Shown here in pieces: positions 38,663 to 45,768 of a stretch of DNA of 64,000 nucleotides (its first letter is position 1; each line of letters begins with the position of its first letter). Origin of the DNA: Bradyrhizobium sp. AZCC 2176 (lineage in GTDB: Bacteria > Pseudomonadota > Alphaproteobacteria > Rhizobiales > Xanthobacteraceae); assembly GCF_036924645.1 (NCBI RefSeq), contig NZ_JAZHRX010000001.1, positions 3,995,501 to 4,059,500 on the forward strand, written 5' to 3'. The translations under genes and the position numbers were made by a program. A model generated the notes under the pieces. It saw nothing but the letters and a program-made list of their open reading frames with translations, did not search any database and was not told the origin of the DNA.

Positions 38663-39925
38663 ATGACGCGCGGAGTTCGTTTGTATCTCGTCGGCTCCTT
38701 CGTCCTCGTCTCGCTAGCGGGTTGTGGCCGCGGATTTTTTCAGTCCGCCGAGCGCGAACCATGGCGTGCCGAGGCCGAAATCGCTTGCCTGAAGTCCGGC
38801 GCGGTCAAGGAGAGCCCGGAACTGGTCCGGATCGACCCGATCTCCGGTCCGGGCGTGTGCGGCGCGGAATATCCGCTGAAAGTGGCGGCGCTCGGCGAAA
38901 ACATCACCAGCTTCGGCTTTGCCGATGAAAGCCTTCGGCCGCCCGGCAATATCGGCAATCAGCCACGCTGGCCGATCACGCGCGCGCCGGCGGCAGCGCC
39001 GCCCCAGGGGAATTATCAGGGAAGCAATCAAGGAAATTATCCGGGAAGCTATCCGACTCCGGCGCCGCGGCAGCCGAACTATGCCGCGCCGTCGAACGGC
39101 CCGATCTCGCTGTCCGCGCCGGGCATCGAGCCTCAGGAGGATGACATCGATCTGCCGCCCCAGGGCATGCCGGCATCGCGCGATGGCGGCTATGTGGCGG
39201 CACCATCCTATCCGCCGCGTGACCGCTACACGCCGCCTTCCTCTGCGCCGTATCCGCAGCCATCCTATTCTTCGCCATCGCCGACCGCGTCGCGGCTCGG
39301 GCCTGCGCAGGGCAATTCCGTCAGCGCCTTCGGGCAGGTCTCGATGAAGCCCGCGGCGACGCTGGCCTGCCCGATCGTCTCGGCGCTCGACCGCTGGCTC
39401 ACCGATTCCGTGCAGCCGGCAGCGATGCGCTGGTTCGGCGTGCGCGTCGTCGAGATCAAGCAGATCTCCGCCTATTCCTGCCGCGGCATGAACGGCAATC
39501 CGCACGCGCATATTTCCGAGCATGCATTCGGCAACGCACTCGACATCGCGGCCTTCACGCTTGCCGACGGCCGCCGCATCACGGTCAAGGGCGGCTGGCG
39601 CGGCATGCCGGAAGAGCAGGGCTTTCTGCGCGACGTGCAGGCGGCCGCCTGTCAGCAGTTCAACACCGTGCTGGCGCCGGGCTCGAATTCCCATCACGAG
39701 GATCACATCCACGTCGACCTGATGCGCCGCGCCTCGCAGCGCACGATTTGTCAGCCGGCCGCAGTGTCGGGCGACCAGGTCGCCGCGCGCGCCGGCCAGC
39801 GCAATCCTTATGGCTCACGCGATCCCTATTCGACAGGATCGCTCGGAGCCAACAAGAAGTCGGTGTCGCGCTGGTTCAGGGGTAACAGCAAGGTCAACGA
39901 GGAAGACGAGTTCGAGGATCATTGA
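38663..39925 (+). CDS. Extensin-like LAS-metallopeptidase lipoprotein
   Basis: 420 aa. Lipoprotein signal with lipobox LAGC, so anchored to the membrane. Residues ~90-235 are Pro/Tyr/Ser rich. The C-terminal extensin-like domain shows a pattern of LAS (M15/MepA-type) zinc peptidases: SEHAFGNALDIAAF (H-x6-D) and HHEDHIHVDL (HxH). This predicts a peptidoglycan endopeptidase or a zinc fold without activity. ATG at 38663 was preferred over TTG at 38648. Two Cys pairs may be oxidised. Confidence 0.8.
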   Translation: MTRGVRLYLVGSFVLVSLAGCGRGFFQSAEREPWRAEAEIACLKSGAVKESPELVRIDPISGPGVCGAEYPLKVAALGENITSFGFADESLRPPGNIGNQPRWPITRAPAAAPPQGNYQGSNQGNYPGSYPTPAPRQPNYAAPSNGPISLSAPGIEPQEDDIDLPPQGMPASRDGGYVAAPSYPPRDRYTPPSSAPYPQPSYSSPSPTASRLGPAQGNSVSAFGQVSMKPAATLACPIVSALDRWLTDSVQPAAMRWFGVRVVEIKQISAYSCRGMNGNPHAHISEHAFGNALDIAAFTLADGRRITVKGGWRGMPEEQGFLRDVQAAACQQFNTVLAPGSNSHHEDHIHVDLMRRASQRTICQPAAVSGDQVAARAGQRNPYGSRDPYSTGSLGANKKSVSRWFRGNSKVNEEDEFEDH

Positions 39926-39978
39926 GGCTACGCGGCCTCTTGCGACGTAGCACGACGCGCGAAGGTGGAGGCGCTCCG

Positions 39979-40380
39979 TCAGACGATACCAATATCGGTC
40001 AAGGGAAAGTCGTTTCCCTTGCAAAGTAGTGGGGCACTCATGGCCTTCGCCAGCGCGTAGGAAAAACAATCTCCGTAGTTTAACGCCGCGGCATGGCCGG
40101 TTCCCTTTCCAAACCGGCGATGAGCTGAGCGGGCTACAACCGCCTGCTCCCGCGTTACTGGTTCGATCCGGATGCCCGCCGTTTCGATGAATTCATCAAG
40201 CCATCGCTCGGCCCTGTCCGGTGCGATTTTCTTCAGACTGCGCAAGACAATCGACGTCTCTACAATATTCGCGGCCGATATGATCGGATCATCGTCAGCC
40301 GCAATGCACCGTGCATAATGAGCGGCATCATCTTCTTGCCGGAAAATGGCGATGACGGCTGAACTATCGACCACGATCAC
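39979..40380 (-). CDS. vapC: PIN-domain toxin VapC
   Basis: 133 aa ribonuclease toxin. PIN acidic residues are all present: Asp5 (MIVVDSSAVIAI), Glu41 (NIVETSIVL), Asp104 (NYGDCFSYALA) and Asp124 (KGNDF). Overlaps the antitoxin gene by 4 bases (ATGA). RNA target unknown. Confidence 0.92.
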   Translation of the reverse strand: MIVVDSSAVIAIFRQEDDAAHYARCIAADDDPIISAANIVETSIVLRSLKKIAPDRAERWLDEFIETAGIRIEPVTREQAVVARSAHRRFGKGTGHAAALNYGDCFSYALAKAMSAPLLCKGNDFPLTDIGIV

Positions 40381-40628
40381 GTCGGCAGGCCATGCTCGTC
40401 GTAACCGAGAATCTCGTCCGGGCTGCGTCCGCTGTCGGGTAAGGCCGCATATCGGTTGCCGATCTTCAATAACCGTGCGGCGACATCGTCGGTGTTTCGA
40501 TGTCGGCGTTCCCGCGCCAGGCGTTCGCGCAGCGCCAAGGTTACGGCAGACGTCAGGCTCTCTCCGGTCAGCCGTGCCAACTCGGTCGCCAGTTTGTGCG
40601 CTTCATCGTTTTTAATGTTGAGATGCAT
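40377..40628 (-). CDS. vapB: VapB-type antitoxin
   Basis: 83 aa. N-terminal ribbon-helix-helix-like start (MHLNIKNDEAHKLATELARL) of the Rv0623/PSK type, basic middle (LRERLARERRHRN), and an acidic C-terminus (DEILGYDEHGLPT) that should wrap the toxin. I chose ATG at 40628; ATG at 40643 would add five residues. A perfect 11-base inverted repeat just upstream is the likely self-bound operator. Confidence 0.85.
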   Translation of the reverse strand: MHLNIKNDEAHKLATELARLTGESLTSAVTLALRERLARERRHRNTDDVAARLLKIGNRYAALPDSGRSPDEILGYDEHGLPT

Positions 40629-40645
40629 TTGGCCTGGCCTCATTG

Positions 40646-40674
40646 ATGGTAGATATATAAGAAATATCTACCAT
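40646..40674. promoter_or_regulatory. Palindromic operator of vapBC
   Basis: ATGGTAGATAT and ATATCTACCAT are perfect 11-base arms around 7 bases (ATAAGAA). It lies directly upstream of vapB, where VapBC complexes usually bind to repress themselves. AT-rich centre may include the -10 box. Confidence 0.75.
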
Positions 40675-40686
40675 CGCTGCAAGAGG

Positions 40687-41610
40687 CTATCCCGCCAACC
40701 GTTCCAGCAGGTCCTGAACGACACCCTTCAACAAATCGAGCTTGTATCCGGTCATCGGCAACGGCTTTGCACCTGATGTCGCTCGTTCCGCCGCACTGGC
40801 AATCGCCGCTACATTGACCCGCTTCCCCTGCAACGCCGCTTCCACTGCCGCGAGCCGCAGCGGCACCGGGGCGATGCCGCCGGCCGCGAGGCGGATGAAC
40901 TGGAACGCACCGTCCTTGACCACTGCGCGGGCGCAGACCTCAACCAGTGGCCATTCGGCATGGGTGCGGCTGATCGCGCGCTTGTACAGCGCGTGCTCAC
41001 CTTGCAGCGGAACGGACAACTCGATGCTCTTGATCATCTCGCCCGGCTGCAGCGCGTTGTCGGCGCTGCCGTTGGAGCCGTCGCCGAGGAGGTCGACCAT
41101 CGTCAGCGAGCTCCTGCGGTCGGTGGTCACCTTCGCTTCATAGGCGAGCAGCGCAGCCGCCATCGTTGACGGATGTGGTGCCACGCAGGGGCCGAGGTCG
41201 AAGACGACGTGATAAAGATGATTGCCCGATCGCGCCGGACAATCGGACCCGCCTTTCTTCAGGCAGACGATATGCGGATTTCGAAAATACCAGCAGCGCG
41301 AACGTTGTGCGAGATTGCCGCCGAGGGTCGCGAGATGACGGATCTGCGGCGTCGCCAGACCTTGCGCGGACGCCGCAATGCCCGGATACGCCGCGGCGAG
41401 GCGCGCGTCCGCAGCGATGGCCGCAATGGTGGTGAGGGCGCCGATGCGCAAACTTCCCTCAGTGTCCCAATGCATCCCGATCGTATCAGGCGTGGCTGAT
41501 ATATCGATCAGCGGTCCCGTCGAAATGCCGCTGCGCCGTCGTTCGGAGAGGTCGGTGCCGGCGGCGCGGAATTCCGCGGCTTGCGTGGCGGTCATGGTTG
41601 TCGGTGTCAT
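40687..41610 (-). CDS. Molybdenum hydroxylase FAD subunit
   Basis: 307 aa FAD-binding subunit of the xanthine dehydrogenase/aldehyde oxidase family. FAD loops: AAGTDL, TPQIRHLATLGGNLAQRSRC. Four Cys at about 106, 116, 124 and 142 (RCWYFR, IVCLKK, SDCPAR, GPCVA) sit in the insert that carries an extra 4Fe-4S cluster in PaoB and 4-hydroxybenzoyl-CoA reductase beta, so this enzyme probably has it too. It starts in the ATGA overlap with the large subunit gene. Confidence 0.88.
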   Translation of the reverse strand: MTPTTMTATQAAEFRAAGTDLSERRRSGISTGPLIDISATPDTIGMHWDTEGSLRIGALTTIAAIAADARLAAAYPGIAASAQGLATPQIRHLATLGGNLAQRSRCWYFRNPHIVCLKKGGSDCPARSGNHLYHVVFDLGPCVAPHPSTMAAALLAYEAKVTTDRRSSLTMVDLLGDGSNGSADNALQPGEMIKSIELSVPLQGEHALYKRAISRTHAEWPLVEVCARAVVKDGAFQFIRLAAGGIAPVPLRLAAVEAALQGKRVNVAAIASAAERATSGAKPLPMTGYKLDLLKGVVQDLLERLAG

Positions 41611-44297
41611 GCGGCGGCCCTCCCTTTGAGCGCGGCGACGAGGCGGTCGGGACGGATCGGCAGTTCGGTCAGCCGAACGCCGGTCGCGTTGTGAATGGCG
41701 TTGGCGACCGCGGGCGACGTCGGCACGGTTGCGACTTCGCCGATGCCGACGCTGCCGCCGAGCACGTGATCGAAGCCGCCCTGGTCGAAATGCACGTCGA
41801 TAACAGGCGTGTCCGCGATTCCCGGAATGCGATAGTCCTCCATGCCGCCGCTGAGCACATCGCCGGTGCGGGAATCGACTTCGCGCGCTTCATAGAGCGC
41901 GTAGCCGATGCCCTGGATGACAGCGCCCGCCGCCTGGCTTCGCGCCAGCGCCGGCGCCACGATCCTGCCGACCGCAATGCCGGTGTGAACGTTGACGACG
42001 CGCACATGGCCGAGCCAGGTATCGACTTCGACCTCGACGACCTGCACCGAGCTTGGCATGCCGGCGCCGATCGCAAGGTTGGAGAAGCGCCGCATCATCC
42101 AACCGAAGATCATCCCCATGAAGCCGGCCTGCTTGAGCGGCGACTGGACGCCCGGTGCCATCTGCCGGGAGTCTTCCGGCCGCACGCTGGAAGCGGAGAG
42201 GTCGGGCGAGCCTGCGAGCATTTCGCGCCATGGCGCGTTGGAGCCGGGGACCGGCTGCCGCTTGGCGTTTTGCTGGATCGCGGCTTTCAACTGCTCGATC
42301 GCGAGCAGCATCGGCGGGATCACCGACGCGGTGACGCGGCTGCCGCCCGAGCCGGGCCCTTCCGGCAGTTTTGAATCGCCGATCCTGACCTCGATCTCAT
42401 GCGGCTCGAGCCCGAACTCGCGCGCGACCGTATTGGCGATCACGGTGCGGGTGCCGGTGCCGATATCCTGCGTCGCGGTGCTGGCAACGAGGCGTCCGCC
42501 CTTGACAGCGACTTCGACCTTCGAGCCCGGCTGCCACAGATAGAGCCAGTAGCCGGTGGCGACGCCGACGCCGCGGCGATAACGGCCGCTCTGCGACGCC
42601 ATCGGCTTTCGGTTACGCCAGACGTCCAGGTCCAAGGCCCAATCGTACAGCCGCTGGCGGTTGGGATCGGGATCCCAGCGCTTGCGCAGCGCGATCGGAT
42701 CGGCATTCATGCGCAGCGCCGCTTCGTCGATCGCCTGTTCCAGCGCAAACGCCATCGGTGGTCCGCCGGGTCCGCGGAAGGGAGCACCGGCCGGCAAATT
42801 GCTGATCACGTCGAAATCGGCGAGCTCTTTGCCTTCCGCCGGATAGATCAGGCGGGCGAGTGCGGCGATGGTGGAATTGGTCGCTGCGCCGGTGTCGGCA
42901 TAGGCGGTGAGCGACAGCGCTTTCAATTCGCCTTGCTCGGAAGGCAGCAGTGCGATCTTCATTTCCGTCGCGGGCCGATAGCCGGTGACCGAAAGCTCCT
43001 CGTGCCGGTCATAGACCACGCTGACCGGTGCCCTGGCTTCACGAGCCAGTTCGATCGCGGTGGTCGTTTCGACGCCAAGCGCGGCCTTCGAACCAAAGCC
43101 GCCGCCGACATGGTCAGCAATCACGCGCACCTTGTCACGGTCGAGCTTGTAGCGTTTGGCGATCAGCTCCATCAGGTGGAACACCGACTGCGTCGAGACA
43201 TGCACGGTGAGCCGGTCGCCGTCGAAACGCGCCACCGCCGCATGCGGTTCGAGGCAGGCGTGCTGTTGCGTGCCGGTGCGGAAGGTGCCCTCCACCAGCA
43301 GCGGATTGTTTGCCGCGCGCGCACCCTCGATCCAGCTCCGCACTTTTTTCGGTTTTTTGGAGAAAGCCGCCGACGGTCCGCGGATATTGCCTTTCCAGGC
43401 GGCCGGCGAACCGCCGCCTTCGGAGACGTTGCCGGCTTTCTTGCGCGCGGATTTTTCGAACACCACCGGTGCATCGGCCTTGCGCGCTTCGTCGAGCCCG
43501 ATCGCCGACGGCAGTCGTTCGCTGCCGAGTTTGATCCCGGCAATGGCGGCCAGCGCGGTCTTGCGGTCCGTGGCCGCGACGGCGGCGATCGGTTCGCCGA
43601 CATAACGAACGATGCGGTCGTCGCCGAGCAGCGAGATCACAGCGCTGACACCCGGCATCGCGCGCGCCGCCGCCAGATCGAATTCGCTGATCCGCGCATG
43701 CGCAAACGGCGAGCGCAGGATCACGCCTTCGAGCTGGCCGTCATGGTGGATGTCGACGGTATACTTTGCCGATCCCGTCACCTTGTCGCGCGCCTCCATC
43801 CGCGGCGGGACGAGTTCGTCGCCGTCGAAGCGGCCGGCACAGGCGTCCGCCACGGCGCGGAAGATGCCGTCATAGGCGCCGCAGCGGCAGAGATGGCCCG
43901 ACAATGCTGCGCCGATTTCCTCGCGTGACGGCACCGCCGTTCCCTTGGCCGCGCGCCAGGAATCGCAAAACGCCGCGGCCTCGACGATGAAGCCCGGCGT
44001 GCAGAAGCCGCATTGCAGGGCGTCGTGCGCCATGAAAGCCTTCTGCACCGGGTGCAGTCTTGCCGCGCCGATGCCTTCTACCGTCGTCACGTTGGTGTTC
44101 GCGGCTGATCGAGCCGGCATCAGGCAGCTCACGGCGGGCTCGCCGTCGACCAGCACGGTGCAGGCGCCGCAGACGCCGGCGCCGCACACCAGCTTGGTGC
44201 CGGTGAGATCGAGCGCGTCGCGCACGACGTCGACCAGCAGCGCATCGGGATCGTCGGGGAGGGGAGCGAGCTTGCCGTTGATCGTCATGGTGCTCAT
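41607..44297 (-). CDS. Fused 2Fe-2S / molybdopterin hydroxylase subunit
   Basis: 896 aa fusion of two normally separate subunits. Residues 1-155: plant-type 2Fe-2S (Cys38, 43, 46, 58 in CGAGVCGAC) and the second 2Fe-2S (Cys96, 99, 137, 139 in QCGFCTPGF and CRCGAY). From ~170: aldehyde oxidase/xanthine dehydrogenase Mo domain, including DHVGGGFGSKAALG (molybdopterin), and the catalytic Glu near the end in GIGEVATVPTSPAVAN. Cytoplasmic (no Tat signal). Forms an enzyme with the FAD subunit downstream. Substrate unknown; aldehydes or N-heterocycles are likely. A CoxD/XdhC-type maturation gene is not adjacent. Confidence 0.9.
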   Translation of the reverse strand: MSTMTINGKLAPLPDDPDALLVDVVRDALDLTGTKLVCGAGVCGACTVLVDGEPAVSCLMPARSAANTNVTTVEGIGAARLHPVQKAFMAHDALQCGFCTPGFIVEAAAFCDSWRAAKGTAVPSREEIGAALSGHLCRCGAYDGIFRAVADACAGRFDGDELVPPRMEARDKVTGSAKYTVDIHHDGQLEGVILRSPFAHARISEFDLAAARAMPGVSAVISLLGDDRIVRYVGEPIAAVAATDRKTALAAIAGIKLGSERLPSAIGLDEARKADAPVVFEKSARKKAGNVSEGGGSPAAWKGNIRGPSAAFSKKPKKVRSWIEGARAANNPLLVEGTFRTGTQQHACLEPHAAVARFDGDRLTVHVSTQSVFHLMELIAKRYKLDRDKVRVIADHVGGGFGSKAALGVETTTAIELAREARAPVSVVYDRHEELSVTGYRPATEMKIALLPSEQGELKALSLTAYADTGAATNSTIAALARLIYPAEGKELADFDVISNLPAGAPFRGPGGPPMAFALEQAIDEAALRMNADPIALRKRWDPDPNRQRLYDWALDLDVWRNRKPMASQSGRYRRGVGVATGYWLYLWQPGSKVEVAVKGGRLVASTATQDIGTGTRTVIANTVAREFGLEPHEIEVRIGDSKLPEGPGSGGSRVTASVIPPMLLAIEQLKAAIQQNAKRQPVPGSNAPWREMLAGSPDLSASSVRPEDSRQMAPGVQSPLKQAGFMGMIFGWMMRRFSNLAIGAGMPSSVQVVEVEVDTWLGHVRVVNVHTGIAVGRIVAPALARSQAAGAVIQGIGYALYEAREVDSRTGDVLSGGMEDYRIPGIADTPVIDVHFDQGGFDHVLGGSVGIGEVATVPTSPAVANAIHNATGVRLTELPIRPDRLVAALKGRAAA

Positions 44298-44968
44298 CTG
44301 CGATCTCCAGATTTGCGGGTGGTGGATTTGGGAACTGCTTTCTTCGCGGGCTTCAGCGTGGCGGCGCGCGGCCTCGATGCCGGGCGCACGGCGCCCGCAA
44401 TCAGCGTGCGCAACATGATTTCCATATCCTTCAGGAAAGCATCGGCCGGCTGCATCGCGGGGTAGGCGGATTTCGTGCCGTTGACGGCCATCTCGACGCA
44501 GCGTGCCAGATCGCGCGGCGTCATGCCGGCGTTCAAAGTCAGGCCCTGCTTGCGGCAGACGCGCGCAATCGTCGCAGCAAGCTGCTCCGCATACAAAGTG
44601 GTGTATTTCTGGTAGAGGTCGCGCGCCTGCAGGAGATGTTCGGAGAATAGTTCCTCGACGTGGGGCGAGCCGTCGAGCGAGGCGGCCAGTTGTCCGAGCT
44701 TGGCGCTGACCGAGGCGACCAGAATATCGGCAAGGCTGCCGCCCTGCTTCTCGGCGGTGCCGGCTGCCGCGATCTCTGCGGCGAGCGCGTCCTCATGCAG
44801 CCGTTCGATGACGGCGCGGAACAGCGCCTCCTTGGATTTGAAGTGATGGTAGAGCGCCTGCCGCGTCAGGCCGGCGGCCTCCGCCGCCTGTTCGATCGAC
44901 GAACGCCGGAAACCCTGCCGGCGGAACACCAGCATCGCGGCATCGAGAATGCGGGTACGCGGGGCCAT
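44294..44968 (-). CDS. TetR regulator of the Mo-hydroxylase operon
   Basis: 224 aa. TetR HTH: RTRILDAAMLVFRRQGFRRS, IEQAAEAAGLTRQALYHHFK. The ligand domain (~55-190) ends with a Lys/Arg-rich tail (KPAKKAVPKSTTRKSGDRR). First gene of the operon; overlaps the fused subunit gene by 4 bases. Probably autorepresses through the inverted repeat at 44977-45003 and responds to the enzyme's substrate, by inference. Confidence 0.88.
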   Translation of the reverse strand: MAPRTRILDAAMLVFRRQGFRRSSIEQAAEAAGLTRQALYHHFKSKEALFRAVIERLHEDALAAEIAAAGTAEKQGGSLADILVASVSAKLGQLAASLDGSPHVEELFSEHLLQARDLYQKYTTLYAEQLAATIARVCRKQGLTLNAGMTPRDLARCVEMAVNGTKSAYPAMQPADAFLKDMEIMLRTLIAGAVRPASRPRAATLKPAKKAVPKSTTRKSGDRR

Positions 44969-44976
44969 TTGACGAT

Positions 44977-45003
44977 TTTGACAAAAATAGAAGAATTGTC
45001 AAA
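44977..45003. promoter_or_regulatory. Candidate TetR operator, TTTGACA/TGTCAAA
   Basis: Seven-base arms TTTGACA (44977-44983) and TGTCAAA (44997-45003) with a 13-base AT-rich spacer, 8 bases ahead of the TetR start. An extra TTTGAC lies at 44968-44973, in the start codon region. Confidence 0.6.
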
Positions 45004-45051
45004 TAACGAGATCGCGAACAGGGACCGCTGCCGCGACGGCACGGCCTGATG

Positions 45052-45402
45052 TCACTGATAGGACGATACTTTACGTGTCCGGCAGTCGTGCGGGCCGTTC
45101 CCGTCGCGGCCAGCCCCCTTGATGTTCGCGATGAAGTACTGGCCCATCGAGGGTGCGTTCAGGAGCGCATCGCGCGCGGCCTCCGGCAGTTCGCAATAAT
45201 GGTCGTAGATGCCGTTGCGCTGGACGAGCATGTACTGGTTCGCGTCGTCGTAACATACGCGCGCTATGATGCTGCTCCGGGTGACGTCCTGACAGTTGAA
45301 GGCCTTGAGGTTGACCGGGCCCCGGTCCCTGACGTCAACGGTTTCGGCTTCCTGCCAGGGGGCGGTGAAGAGCAAAGCGAGGATGAAGACGAGACGGGTC
45401 AT
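45052..45402 (-). CDS. Exported KTSC-domain protein, 116 aa
   Basis: Signal peptide (LVFILALLFTAPWQEAE) then a KTSC domain: LKAFNCQDVTRSSIIARVCY, NQYMLVQRNGIYDHYCELPE, APSMGQYFIANIKG. Cys in NCQDV, RVCY, HYCEL and HDCRT could form two disulfides. KTSC domains may bind nucleic acid or peptide when fused elsewhere; here it is secreted. Role unknown. ATG at 45402 replaces a GTG four codons upstream. Confidence 0.75.
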   Translation of the reverse strand: MTRLVFILALLFTAPWQEAETVDVRDRGPVNLKAFNCQDVTRSSIIARVCYDDANQYMLVQRNGIYDHYCELPEAARDALLNAPSMGQYFIANIKGAGRDGNGPHDCRTRKVSSYQ

Positions 45403-45611
45403 GTCATCTTGCACCAGCTACGACGCAGGGAATCTGTGCCTTCAGCGAGGAGGCAGCAAGCGCCTGCGCCCGTCAGGCTACACGAACTTGATCCCGATCA
45501 CCTCGCTCTTTTTTAAGGCGAGTTTGTCTGCCCGGCCGCGCGATGTTCCCGAACTCGCGCGAAATCACGCGTTGCGCGCCACCACAACTGTCGCGTGGTC
45601 CGCTTAGATCG

Positions 45612-45626
45612 ATACTAAATTCTAAA
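45612..45626. promoter_or_regulatory. Iron-box-like motif 1 (ATACTA..TTCTAAA)
   Basis: ATACTAAATTCTAAA, with the half-site TTCTAAA typical of Irr (ICE) boxes, 143 bases before the TonB receptor. The first half is imperfect. Confidence 0.4.
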
Positions 45627-45663
45627 TTTCGTTCGACCATCGCTGCTCAACCCGTTTGGACAA

Positions 45664-45677
45664 ATACTAGTTCTAAA
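45664..45677. promoter_or_regulatory. Iron-box-like motif 2 (ATACTAGTTCTAAA)
   Basis: ATACTAGTTCTAAA, nearly the same as motif 1 one base shorter, 52 bases downstream of it. Irr or another iron regulator could bind; not provable from sequence. Confidence 0.4.
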
Positions 45678-45768
45678 CGGGTGATTGACGCGCCGCTGTA
45701 TCCTTCACGCACTTCATCGCAATGGTCGCGCTTGTTACTGGTCCCGCGCGAAGCGATGAGGACTGGAA

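Larger units (their letters stand above)
45403..45768. other. Upstream region of the TonB receptor
   Basis: 366 bases without a gene. Near its 3' half are two related AT-rich motifs (45612 and 45664) listed separately as possible iron-responsive sites. The rest shows no credible ORF. Confidence 0.5.

Noticed and set aside
42399..43928. 509-aa plus-strand ORF inside the Mo-hydroxylase gene
   Set aside because: Shadow of the fused subunit; no recognisable domain.
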